A stretch of DNA of 64,000 nt from a bacterium. GTDB lineage: Bacteria > Zhuqueibacterota > QNDG01 > JAGLOF01. Made by a program: the position numbers and the translations under genes. Each line of letters begins with the position of its first letter. The stretch's first letter is position 1. The notes under the pieces are model-generated. The model was given only the letters and a program-made list of their open reading frames with translations, made no database searches and was not told the origin of the DNA. Location of the stretch: contig JAFGRY010000003.1 of assembly GCA_016934955.1 (NCBI GenBank), positions 51,373 through 115,372 of the forward strand, read 5' to 3'. Positions 1 to 7,296 of this stretch are shown here, piece by piece.

Positions 1-647
1 GCGATCATGCCGTAGATCATGATCATGAGAATAATCACATAGGTGAGGATATAGCTGAGAGCGAAACTGGCCCCGCCGCTTTTTTCGACCTCTCCCTCCT
101 CGGTCACCTGCCGGCTTTTGAGTGACACTCTGCCCCGGGCCATGGCGCTGCGAATCCGCTCAACCGGCAGCCCCTCATCCGCCAGTCTCATATTGGTGAC
201 GATCCAGGAAAAACTGCGTTCAAACGATTCCTGCTCCTCGAAATCGCTGACATTCCGGGCGGAATAGTAGACAACCCGGCTTTCGACCACATCCTCGGGA
301 ATCACCATATAGCCGTGAATCTCTTCACTCATCGCCTTCTGCTTGAGATCGTTCATCGCTGCTTCGAGACCAGCGGGTTCGGCTGACACCTGGAAAAACC
401 GGTACTTCGGCTCACCGCTTTTCAGCGTGTCCGACTGAATATCGGTAAATTCGCTGTAGAGCCGGCCGGTCTGATCGATAATGCCGTACACTTTTGTCGA
501 CGGTTTGAACAGTTCCCCGAAGATGAAAATGCCGCTGAATATCAGCACCAGTACCAGCGGAAACATAAACGTTCCGATAATAAAGCCTTTTGTTTTCGCC
601 CGGGAGAGGAACTCCCGCTTGATGACTGCGACTATTTTACCGCTCAT
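1..647 (-). CDS. NatB-like ABC-2 permease (3' end beyond window)
   Basis: Membrane subunit of an ABC exporter of the NatB type. The visible N-terminal ~215 residues begin MSGKIVAVIKREF, the usual cytoplasmic start of this family, followed by one membrane helix (about residues 18-40), a soluble extracytoplasmic segment of ~130 residues, and the start of a second hydrophobic helix (ALSYILTYVIIL) at the window edge. The gene continues past position 1, so the remaining helices are not seen. The start at 647 overlaps the end of the ATPase gene by 11 bases, which indicates translational coupling. Substrate is unknown; characterised NatAB exports sodium, but many homologues have no assigned substrate. 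Confidence 0.82.
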   Translation of the reverse strand, partial: MSGKIVAVIKREFLSRAKTKGFIIGTFMFPLVLVLIFSGIFIFGELFKPSTKVYGIIDQTGRLYSEFTDIQSDTLKSGEPKYRFFQVSAEPAGLEAAMNDLKQKAMSEEIHGYMVIPEDVVESRVVYYSARNVSDFEEQESFERSFSWIVTNMRLADEGLPVERIRSAMARGRVSLKSRQVTEEGEVEKSGGASFALSYILTYVIILMIMIYGMI

Positions 648-1557
648 TCCCTGCCTCCTTCCTCGCCTCCTGTCCGACGGTGTTGATAAAGATATCATGC
701 AGCGACGGCTCTTTGATTTCAAATTTACGGATCGTTGCCCCTGACAGGGCCTGCCTGAGAACCTTCTGAGAATCACCCTCTTTTTTAAGCTGAATCTCGG
801 CCATGTTACCGTAATTGTCTTTGGTGAGAATCTCGGGCGAATTCAGAAACGCGTCGTCCCCGTCATACTCGATAAGGATGTTCCGCTTTCCGTATTCGTT
901 CTTGATATCGGCCAGTTTCCCGTAAAACACCTTCCTGCTTTTGTTGATCATGAAGATCTCTTCGCAGAGTTTCTCGGCGCTTTCCATCACGTGGGTGGAG
1001 AAGATAATCGTCATCCCGTCCTTTTTCAATTCCATGAGAATGTCTTTGATCAGGTTCTGGTTTACGGGATCCAGCCCGCCGAACGGTTCGTCGAGAATCA
1101 GCAGTTTTGGATTGTGAAGCACGGTGCCGATAAACTGTATCTTTTGCTGCATTCCCTTCGAGAGCTCTTCGATCTTTTTGTTCTGCCACTCCTTCAGTGA
1201 GACGCGCTCCAGCCAGTAATCGATCGCCACGGCGGCATCCCGCCGGGACATGGATTTCAGCTCGGCCAGGAAGCGCAGCAGGTCCTTCACCTTCATCTTC
1301 CGGTACATACCCCGCTCCTCCGGCAGATATCCGATGCGATCGATCGCCGTGCGCATATCATGATCGCCGAGCACGGAGACTGTTCCGGTATCAGGGATGA
1401 TAATATTCATAATCATCCTGATCGTCGTGGTTTTGCCGGCGCCGTTTGGTCCTATCAGCCCGAACACGACGCCTTCATCAATGGAAAACGAGACGTTCTC
1501 CACCGCCACGAAGTCGCCGAACTGTTTGCTGATATTGTTCACATCAAGTACGTTCAT
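637..1557 (-). CDS. NatA-like ABC transporter ATP-binding protein
   Basis: ATPase partner of the overlapping permease; 306 aa. Walker A GPNGAGKTT, signature-type LSKGMQQ, Walker B plus LILDEPFGGLDP and the switch His in FSTHVM are all present, so it should be catalytically competent. The ~80 residue C-terminal extension after the ATPase core is typical of the NatA/DrrA class. A strong ribosome site (AGAAGGAG) lies 6 bases before the ATG. It appears to be the first gene of a two-gene operon with the permease. Confidence 0.9.
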   Translation of the reverse strand: MNVLDVNNISKQFGDFVAVENVSFSIDEGVVFGLIGPNGAGKTTTIRMIMNIIIPDTGTVSVLGDHDMRTAIDRIGYLPEERGMYRKMKVKDLLRFLAELKSMSRRDAAVAIDYWLERVSLKEWQNKKIEELSKGMQQKIQFIGTVLHNPKLLILDEPFGGLDPVNQNLIKDILMELKKDGMTIIFSTHVMESAEKLCEEIFMINKSRKVFYGKLADIKNEYGKRNILIEYDGDDAFLNSPEILTKDNYGNMAEIQLKKEGDSQKVLRQALSGATIRKFEIKEPSLHDIFINTVGQEARKEAGNER

Positions 1558-1663
1558 GAATTCTCCTTCTCATATGATTATCACGATTCACGGTATGCGT
1601 AATTCCCCTATATAACAAGTCAGTCGAAAATTTATTTATCGGCCCGACACGAAGAGCGCTGTC

Positions 1664-1681
1664 ACGGCCCTGCCGGGCCGT
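1664..1681 (-). terminator. hairpin after the ABC operon (weak terminator candidate)
   Basis: A 7-bp perfect inverted repeat (ACGGCCC / GGGCCGT, 4-base loop) starts a few bases after the stop codon of the membrane gene at 1685. No U-tract follows, so it may be Rho-assisted or simply protect the 3' end. Confidence 0.35.
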
Positions 1682-1684
1682 CTC

Positions 1685-2371
1685 TCATATCAGGAACGAC
1701 CGCCGCCGCTGATACCCGTAAACCGTTATGGCCGCGACGACGAGACAGCAGCCGGTAAAAATAAATCCTCCGAACTGCCCGGTAAAAGGAACCGGATTTT
1801 TGAAATACCCGATAACGCGCAGCAACACCGCTTCTGTGCCTGTTTTCCTTTCCAGAAACAGGTAGACAAGATAGATATTTATCATGGCTGAGAAAACAAC
1901 CAGTATCCGCATAGACCGCTCCCGGCTCACAGAAAACCAGCGATTGAAGCGTATGAAATAGAGAAAATAGCTTCTGAGGCTGAATTTAAGCATCAGCATG
2001 ATATAGTACAGCCCCCAGATGGTCAGCAGCGGCAGCAGCCCGGCAGCTGAAAAAGCACCGGCCGTCACTCTCAGGAGGATATTGATCCCTATCTGGGACC
2101 ATCCGATGAGACATACAATGCAAATCCGGGCGGTCTCGGCTTTCCAGGCCGCTATCGGCAGCCTGACGGTCTGCAGGTCCCGCTTCTCCCTGTTTCTGCC
2201 GACCGTCCAGACAACCGCTCCGTAGAGGGGGACAAAAAACAGGATCATATGGAGGGGCAGGTCGCCTTCAGGTGCTTTGATCTGGACGGCGGTTATCACT
2301 ATGGTTACCATGGACATCACCGCCCAGATCAGCATATTGTATCGCAGTTCCGCTAAAAGTATGTTCCTCAT
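1685..2371 (-). CDS. ABC-2-like membrane protein, last gene of YtrABC-like operon
   Basis: Hydrophobic protein of 228 aa with about six predicted membrane helices. The frame is open upstream to 2536, but the start at 2371 (MRNILLAELRYN) is chosen because AAGGAGCA sits just upstream and the longer form would run into the preceding gene. I do not recognise a specific family beyond ABC-2-type permease-like. It is the third of three consecutive membrane genes behind one ATPase gene, the arrangement seen in GntR-controlled YtrBCDEF-type systems. Substrate is unknown. Confidence 0.7.
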   Translation of the reverse strand: MRNILLAELRYNMLIWAVMSMVTIVITAVQIKAPEGDLPLHMILFFVPLYGAVVWTVGRNREKRDLQTVRLPIAAWKAETARICIVCLIGWSQIGINILLRVTAGAFSAAGLLPLLTIWGLYYIMLMLKFSLRSYFLYFIRFNRWFSVSRERSMRILVVFSAMINIYLVYLFLERKTGTEAVLLRVIGYFKNPVPFTGQFGGFIFTGCCLVVAAITVYGYQRRRSFLI

Positions 2372-2390
2372 AGCCTGCTCCTTCGCACCA

Positions 2391-3038
2391 TTACTGCAGA
2401 AATGATCTGCGTTGAATAAAGAACCGGAATTGCGCGGTGACAAGTCCCGCCATGAGGACCATTGTACCCGCCAGTTCCGACGGTCCCACCGGAGTGGTTC
2501 CGTTGAATGAGGGGAGCATGACGAGCCGGATGTCAAACCGGTACCCGCTCACCAGGAGAAGCGCCAGCAGCAGCGCCACCGCCAAGGGGAACAGGATTTT
2601 CAGCGGTCTGTTCCCGCTGAACTTGAGATCACTCACCGCCCAGAAAAAGAAAATCCAGCAGTTCAGCGTGCAGGCGTAGGTAATGATACGCAGCAGCGCA
2701 TCAGGAAGCGGTTCCGCCGGGGCCGCCGCCCAGGTGACAAACCAGATTGCCGCCATGCCCGCCATGAAGATCAGGTAGAGCAGGATCTGAACGAAAGCTG
2801 CGGTCTGCACCGAAACCGGCAGCAGCAGAACACGTCTCACCTGCTTTTCCGCCTCTGCCTGCACTCCCGAGACGACGACGTAAATGATAACGGCCACAGT
2901 GGATGACCCCAGAACAATCAGATAGGCGATGTCCACTCCGGCACCCACGAGAATCAGCGCGAGCACAATGGGGAAAAACCATCCCCAGAGCATCGCGGTG
3001 AAATTGTAGGAAAATTCGCTTTTAAATAAGGCGATCAT
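2391..3038 (-). CDS. ABC-2-like membrane protein, middle gene of operon
   Basis: Membrane protein of 215 aa with about six helices. The start at 3038 (MIALFKSEFSYNFT) has GAGGAAAT upstream; the amphipathic KSEFSYN N-terminus is typical of the cytoplasmic start of ABC-2 permeases. Gaps of 19 and 13 bases to its neighbours support one transcript. It probably pairs with the flanking membrane proteins and the ATPase at 3739-4617; substrate is not inferable. Confidence 0.7.
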   Translation of the reverse strand: MIALFKSEFSYNFTAMLWGWFFPIVLALILVGAGVDIAYLIVLGSSTVAVIIYVVVSGVQAEAEKQVRRVLLLPVSVQTAAFVQILLYLIFMAGMAAIWFVTWAAAPAEPLPDALLRIITYACTLNCWIFFFWAVSDLKFSGNRPLKILFPLAVALLLALLLVSGYRFDIRLVMLPSFNGTTPVGPSELAGTMVLMAGLVTAQFRFFIQRRSFLQ

Positions 3039-3051
3039 TTCTGTATTTCCT

Positions 3052-3735
3052 CTATTCCTTGTAATCCACACGTCTGCAATAGACGTATACACTCAGCCAG
3101 GTAAAAAGCAGGCCGGACGACAATATCCCGAGAGATCCTGAAACAGAGCGGTACACGGACCTGAACCCGGTATCGAATCCAGGCATCAGGGATCCCATTT
3201 CATTCGCCAGCGCGCCGTGCAGCATGAAGAGCAGGTATCCACTCACCAGAAAAATCGCGATCATGGTTCTCACCACCGTCATCCAGAAGCGGTTCAGCGC
3301 GGTATAGCGATGATCGCGGGAAATGAGCGAAATACCGTTCGCCATGAGAAAAACCCCTGAGAACGCCGCCACATCCCGCCCGAGCGCCGCTGCCCCGGCG
3401 CTTCCCCCGGGAATGGATCGCCCAACCGTGAAAAACAGCATCAGGATACCCCAGAATCCGGTGAGGAAGAGCACTCTGAACAGACCGGCCTGCACCTGGG
3501 ACACCGGCAGCAGCCGGTGCAGCCGGTCGACCGCTTCCTTTTGTCTGCGGATGATCTGAAACAGCCAGACCACCGAGACGCAAAAAATAACGAGCACTCT
3601 GAATGCCCGGAGGCCCGCCTGGGACTCGCTCCCGCCCCAGAGGCAGTAGGCAGCGGCAATCAGCAGACAGAACGCACCGGTCACGCCAAGGACGGCCCTG
3701 CTGTACTGCCATTCGGCACGCATCAGCTTCCACAT
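3052..3735 (-). CDS. ABC-2-like membrane protein, first permease of operon
   Basis: Membrane protein of 227 aa with several hydrophobic segments. It begins MWKLMRAEWQYSRAVLG, a short charged cytoplasmic N-terminus followed directly by helix 1, as in ABC-2 permeases. The ATG lies 3 bases after the stop of the ATPase gene, so the two are surely cotranscribed. Together with the next two genes it likely makes the membrane part of the exporter. A start at the internal Met5 is also possible. Confidence 0.7.
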   Translation of the reverse strand: MWKLMRAEWQYSRAVLGVTGAFCLLIAAAYCLWGGSESQAGLRAFRVLVIFCVSVVWLFQIIRRQKEAVDRLHRLLPVSQVQAGLFRVLFLTGFWGILMLFFTVGRSIPGGSAGAAALGRDVAAFSGVFLMANGISLISRDHRYTALNRFWMTVVRTMIAIFLVSGYLLFMLHGALANEMGSLMPGFDTGFRSVYRSVSGSLGILSSGLLFTWLSVYVYCRRVDYKE

Positions 3736-3738
3736 ATC

Positions 3739-4617
3739 TCAGCTCTTTTCCGATCTGTTCTTGAGAATCTGTACCGCGATCTCATCGATTGTCATCCTGC
3801 TCTCCTGTATCTTCTCCGCACCGAGTTCATGCAGCTCCTTCAGCGTTTCCCCTGCGTCTGCCGTAACAATCTGCCAGGTGGTCCCCTCCCGCTCCTGAGA
3901 AGACGCATGCTCAATCAGCAGGTCTTCCGCCTCCAGCGAAAAAGTGATGCGCCGGTATCGCCCGGTAAGATCATCCTTTGCGGTGCGCAGAATGATGGTT
4001 CCCGAGCGGATAAACGCCAGCTCGTCGGCCAGCCTGCTGATATCGGAAAGAATATGGGTCGAGTAGAATATGGACCGCTCACCGTCTTCCAGCACCTCGA
4101 ACAGGGTGTCGAGCACTTCGGCCCTGACTACGGGATCGAGACCCGCGGTCGGCTCGTCCAGAAGCAGCAGCTTCGGCGAATGCGCCAGGGCCGCCACAAG
4201 CGACAGCTTCACCCTGTTTCCGGTAGACAGGTCTCTGGCCCGTTTCTGCAGGGGCAGCTCAAAACGCTTCGCCAGTTCCAGCGCCCGTTTGTCGGACCAG
4301 TTATCGTAAAAACGGGAAATGAACTTCAGATTTTTCTCGCCGGTCCAGCGTTCATAGAAAACATGCACATCGCCCACGTACCCTATGTCCTGTTTCCAGG
4401 CGGTGCTGTTTGGATCATTGCTCCTGCCGAATATGGTCATCCGGCCCTGTTCAGCGCGTACCAGACCGCTAAGGCAATGCATGGTCGTTGTCTTCCCGGC
4501 TCCGTTCGGACCGATGTATCCGAGGACTATTCCCGGTTCAAGGGAAATATTCAGCGGCCCGAGCTGAAAATCACGATAGGTCTTGACCACATCGACGCAT
4601 TCAAACGCTTTCGCCAT
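3739..4617 (-). CDS. ABC transporter ATP-binding protein (YtrB-like)
   Basis: ATPase of 292 aa with Walker A GPNGAGKTT, a variant signature LSTGN in place of LSGGQ, Walker B LLLLDEPTAGLDP and switch His (YSTHIL). It has a ~90 residue C-terminal domain after the core. The frame extends to 4656, but the start at 4617 (MAKAFECVDVVK) is preceded by AAAGGAGA and begins the conserved core. It overlaps the GntR gene by 17 bases. The GntR-ATPase-permease order matches YtrA-regulated transporters known in Firmicutes and other phyla. Confidence 0.87.
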   Translation of the reverse strand: MAKAFECVDVVKTYRDFQLGPLNISLEPGIVLGYIGPNGAGKTTTMHCLSGLVRAEQGRMTIFGRSNDPNSTAWKQDIGYVGDVHVFYERWTGEKNLKFISRFYDNWSDKRALELAKRFELPLQKRARDLSTGNRVKLSLVAALAHSPKLLLLDEPTAGLDPVVRAEVLDTLFEVLEDGERSIFYSTHILSDISRLADELAFIRSGTIILRTAKDDLTGRYRRITFSLEAEDLLIEHASSQEREGTTWQIVTADAGETLKELHELGAEKIQESRMTIDEIAVQILKNRSEKS

Positions 4618-5020
4618 CACTGTCTCCTTTATCACTGGTATCTCTGTTTTTTGCATTAAGTATCATATCTACGGTTTCATGGATCGCTTTTGCCGACAGC
4701 CCTTCATTCGCCGCTGCTTCCACCGGCAGCTTCAGCTCTTCAAACAGCCGTACCCGGGAGATCCGCTTCTTTTCCTGCCGCCCCATGTCGGAGACGAAAA
4801 AGCCCTTTCCCCGGCGCGCATGGATAACTCCTTCCTGAATCAGCGCCTCATAGGCCCGCTGCACGGTAATGACACTGACCTTTTGTTCCCGTGCAAGGGC
4901 TCTGATCGACGGCAGCCCTGTTCCTGCGGGCAGGTCCCCGGCCAGAATCAATGCCCGCACCTGACGCACTATCTGTCCCTGGAGCGGTTCACTGGATAGA
5001 TCGGATAAATGCAGAAGCAT
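4601..5020 (-). CDS. GntR-family transcription regulator, YtrA subfamily
   Basis: DNA-binding regulator of 139 aa. Residues ~10-78 are a GntR winged helix (LPSIRALAREQKVSVITVQ, then RAYEALIQEGVI). Only a short ~50 residue tail follows, too small for a FadR/HutC ligand domain, which defines the YtrA type. The N-terminus MLLHLSDLSSEPLQ is nearly identical to that of the preceding gene (MLLHITDLSSMPIH), showing a tandem duplication. It probably represses its own operon through the palindrome at 6568-6596. Confidence 0.88.
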   Translation of the reverse strand: MLLHLSDLSSEPLQGQIVRQVRALILAGDLPAGTGLPSIRALAREQKVSVITVQRAYEALIQEGVIHARRGKGFFVSDMGRQEKKRISRVRLFEELKLPVEAAANEGLSAKAIHETVDMILNAKNRDTSDKGDSDGESV

Positions 5021-5024
5021 ACCA

Positions 5025-6548
5025 TTACTCCGGCTTACGGGTGTCGGCTGCGGTGATCAGCACCATCGTCCGGTCATCCGCGGGTATATCGGTTCCTGTG
5101 AAACGGTAAAGCGCTTCGTTTACGGCATCGATGACCGTATCGTTTCCCTGGGCGATCGCCTCCCGGACGGTTTCTACCAGTCGTTCTTCCCCGAACTCCT
5201 GCCGCTTTCGGTCCATGGCCTCGATCACTCCGTCGGTAAAGAGGAACACGCGGTCTCCGTGCTGCAATTGCATCCTGCCGGTCGCATAGATCGCCCCGTC
5301 CATGAGGCCCAGTCCGGGACCGCCCGCCCCCATACAGATGACCTCCTGTCCGTCCCTGATGAGAAACGGATGATGATGACCGGCGCTGCAGTATTCCACT
5401 TCAGTCCTGTTTCTGTCGATGACAGCCGCAAAGAGCGTAACGAACGTTCCGGCTGATCCGGTGGCCCTGAGATGCCTGTTGACCTGTTCCATCGCCCGGG
5501 AAAGCGTTTGAGCATGACGCAGTTCGCTTGCAACCGTGGCCTGGGCCTGGGCTGCCAGCAATGCAGCCGGCAGACCCTGTCCACAGGCGTCACCGATAAT
5601 CACGGCGATTCGCGAGTCGGCAAGGGTGACCACGTCATAAAAATCGCCCCCGATTTCCGCTGAAGGCGCGGCGTACCCGGTTATTGTGATCCGGTCATCG
5701 GTGAAGGGTTCCGCGGGCAGCAGCCGTTCCTGGATGGTTCGTGCGGTCTCCAGTTCCTGCTGCATTCTTCGCCGTTCGACGGCCTCGATATAAAATCGCG
5801 CGGTATCCAGTGCGGTCACAAACTGGTTTGCCAGAATCATGAGCAGATCGTATTCATCGGCGATATAGGAACCGCCGTCCGCCTTATCCGTAAGACCGAT
5901 GCATCCCGCCACCCGTTCCTTGCCCTGCAGCGGCACGACAATTTTTATTCCGCACGCCTCCACCTGTTCGGCAAGGACCGATGTGCCGGCCGACGACGGC
6001 AGGGTTCGTGATTTTTGCGGACGGCATGATTCCGCGATAATGGGGAGCAGCGGATCGGATGCCGGGATCAGCAGCTGTTTGTTCATTTCATCACCACTGC
6101 AGAAACGGTACCCGTCAGTGCGGTGATCATACAGGCAGAAATAGACCCGTCCCGCAGCGAGACACGTACGGCAAACGTCGGTGAAAATGCGCATCATCTT
6201 TTCCGTATCCCAGACGGAGATGAGCTCTTTGGAGAACTTTTCCACCGCGTTGAGAGGAGAACCGCTGCTCAGCCGCTGGCGGGCGAATACTGCTCTTTTC
6301 TGTTCCGCGGTGAGGGGAGCAACTGAATACGAAGCATCGTTTCCCCGGGAGATCAGGCCTTCCCGTGTCAGCATTTCGTAGACACGTGCGACGGTGTGCA
6401 CGCTCACACGATGTTCACGGGCCAGCACCCGGGGGCCTGGCAGCCGCTGGTTTTCCGTGAGCCTTCCGTCCAGAATTTTATCCATTATCTGGGTGAACAT
6501 CTGCTCATGGATCGGCATGGACGAAAGATCAGTGATGTGGAGAAGCAT
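5025..6548 (-). CDS. GntR winged helix - GAF - PP2C/SpoIIE phosphatase fusion
   Basis: A 507 aa three-domain protein. Residues 1-78 form a GntR winged helix like that of the next gene. Residues ~105-255 look like a GAF sensor domain. Residues ~280-500 are a PP2C-type Ser/Thr phosphatase of the SpoIIE/RsbU class, with metal-binding Asp in IGGDFYD (299-305), GDACGQG (319-325), FTDG (437-440) and DDRT (491-494), so it should be active. SpoIIE phosphatases normally dephosphorylate anti-anti-sigma factors; here the same chain carries a DNA-binding domain. No STAS or anti-sigma kinase gene is adjacent. It heads an ABC-exporter operon and is 4 bases from the second GntR gene. Confidence 0.85.
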   Translation of the reverse strand: MLLHITDLSSMPIHEQMFTQIMDKILDGRLTENQRLPGPRVLAREHRVSVHTVARVYEMLTREGLISRGNDASYSVAPLTAEQKRAVFARQRLSSGSPLNAVEKFSKELISVWDTEKMMRIFTDVCRTCLAAGRVYFCLYDHRTDGYRFCSGDEMNKQLLIPASDPLLPIIAESCRPQKSRTLPSSAGTSVLAEQVEACGIKIVVPLQGKERVAGCIGLTDKADGGSYIADEYDLLMILANQFVTALDTARFYIEAVERRRMQQELETARTIQERLLPAEPFTDDRITITGYAAPSAEIGGDFYDVVTLADSRIAVIIGDACGQGLPAALLAAQAQATVASELRHAQTLSRAMEQVNRHLRATGSAGTFVTLFAAVIDRNRTEVEYCSAGHHHPFLIRDGQEVICMGAGGPGLGLMDGAIYATGRMQLQHGDRVFLFTDGVIEAMDRKRQEFGEERLVETVREAIAQGNDTVIDAVNEALYRFTGTDIPADDRTMVLITAADTRKPE

Positions 6549-6567
6549 CGTAATACCCTAACAATTC

Positions 6568-6596
6568 ATATTGCCTATACTGTATATACGCAATAT
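6568..6596. promoter_or_regulatory. 29-bp imperfect palindrome, likely GntR operator
   Basis: Arms ATATTGC (6568-6574) and GCAATAT (6590-6596) flank a near-symmetric TATAC/GTATA core centred at 6582. It lies 20 bases upstream of the start codon at 6548 and overlaps the -10 element of the promoter, so binding would block transcription. YtrA-type GntR proteins bind dyads of this size. Confidence 0.65.
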
Positions 6597-6620
6597 AAAC
6601 AGTCCGGTTTCAAAAATCAA
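6592..6620 (-). promoter_or_regulatory. sigma-70 promoter of the GntR/ABC operon
   Basis: On the minus strand, TTGATT (6620-6615), a 17-base spacer and TATATT (6597-6592). The -10 element is part of the palindrome at 6568-6596. Confidence 0.65.
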
Positions 6621-6621
6621 T

Positions 6622-6662
6622 AAAAAAAATGCAGACCTCCCGCCGCCGGGCGGGGGATCTGC
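6622..6662 (-). terminator. Rho-independent terminator of the lipoprotein gene
   Basis: GC-rich stem (GCAGACCTCCCGCC paired with GGCGGGGGATCTGC, 12 of 14 positions) followed on the minus strand by a run of U (6630-6622). It lies just downstream of the stop codon at 6691 and directly before the next promoter. Confidence 0.8.
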
Positions 6663-6690
6663 ATCTCCGGTCTGCAATCCGGATGCACCA

Positions 6691-7239
6691 TCAGGGGGCC
6701 AGATCGGCCTGCGGCGGAAAGTCCTTGAGAATTTCGTCGACAGAGGCGACCAGTTCGGCAGCGGGCCGGCCCGGATGAAGCACCCCTTTTCCCACACCCT
6801 GCCAGACAAGTTCCTTTTTCATGCGGTCTACGACATCGATAACCAGAGCGCCCTTCTTGATGGAGTACACATGGCCGGGTGATGTCATCCAGACCCTGCC
6901 CCGTCGCCCGACATGGTACGTGGGGGGAGCGTAGGAGCGCTGATTGCTGATCGTTCCGTAGAACACGATCAGCAGATCGGCACTGTCCCGATCCGGTGCT
7001 TCTTTGAGCCCCTTCGCATCGAGTATCGGTTTGATCTCCCGAATGACTTCCTGGGTGAACAGCCTGTCCCTGACCGCGCCCCGCCGCTCCTGCTGCTGCG
7101 GCGCCGGCCTGACAATCCGGTACGTGCCGTACGTGGTAAAATCGACGGTGTCGTCATACCTGACACTCACATGCACACCGGCACAGCCGGCAAGGATCCC
7201 GGCGATTACCAGCCCTGCAATACATGGTTGCCGTCTCAT
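6691..7239 (-). CDS. DUF4136-like lipoprotein
   Basis: Small lipoprotein of 182 aa with a signal peptide ending in lipobox LAGC (Cys19). The mature part begins VRYDDTVDFTTYGTYRI, the typical opening of DUF4136 proteins (a D-F-Y pattern in which a beta strand follows the Cys), and ends with a MKKELVWQGVGKG segment also typical of that family. Molecular function of DUF4136 is unknown. It lies 57 bases downstream of the LptD-like gene and ends in a clear terminator. Confidence 0.75.
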   Translation of the reverse strand: MRRQPCIAGLVIAGILAGCAGVHVSVRYDDTVDFTTYGTYRIVRPAPQQQERRGAVRDRLFTQEVIREIKPILDAKGLKEAPDRDSADLLIVFYGTISNQRSYAPPTYHVGRRGRVWMTSPGHVYSIKKGALVIDVVDRMKKELVWQGVGKGVLHPGRPAAELVASVDEILKDFPPQADLAP

Positions 7240-7296
7240 AATGCCTCCTCTTTCTGTAGTAAACGCAGCCTGTCCTGATGTATTGCCCTCATTGTA

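Noticed and set aside
3517..4659. Long open frame on the plus strand opposite the ABC genes
   Set aside because: No family pattern in its translation; it mirrors well-supported minus-strand ATPase and permease genes and arises from GC-rich codon bias.
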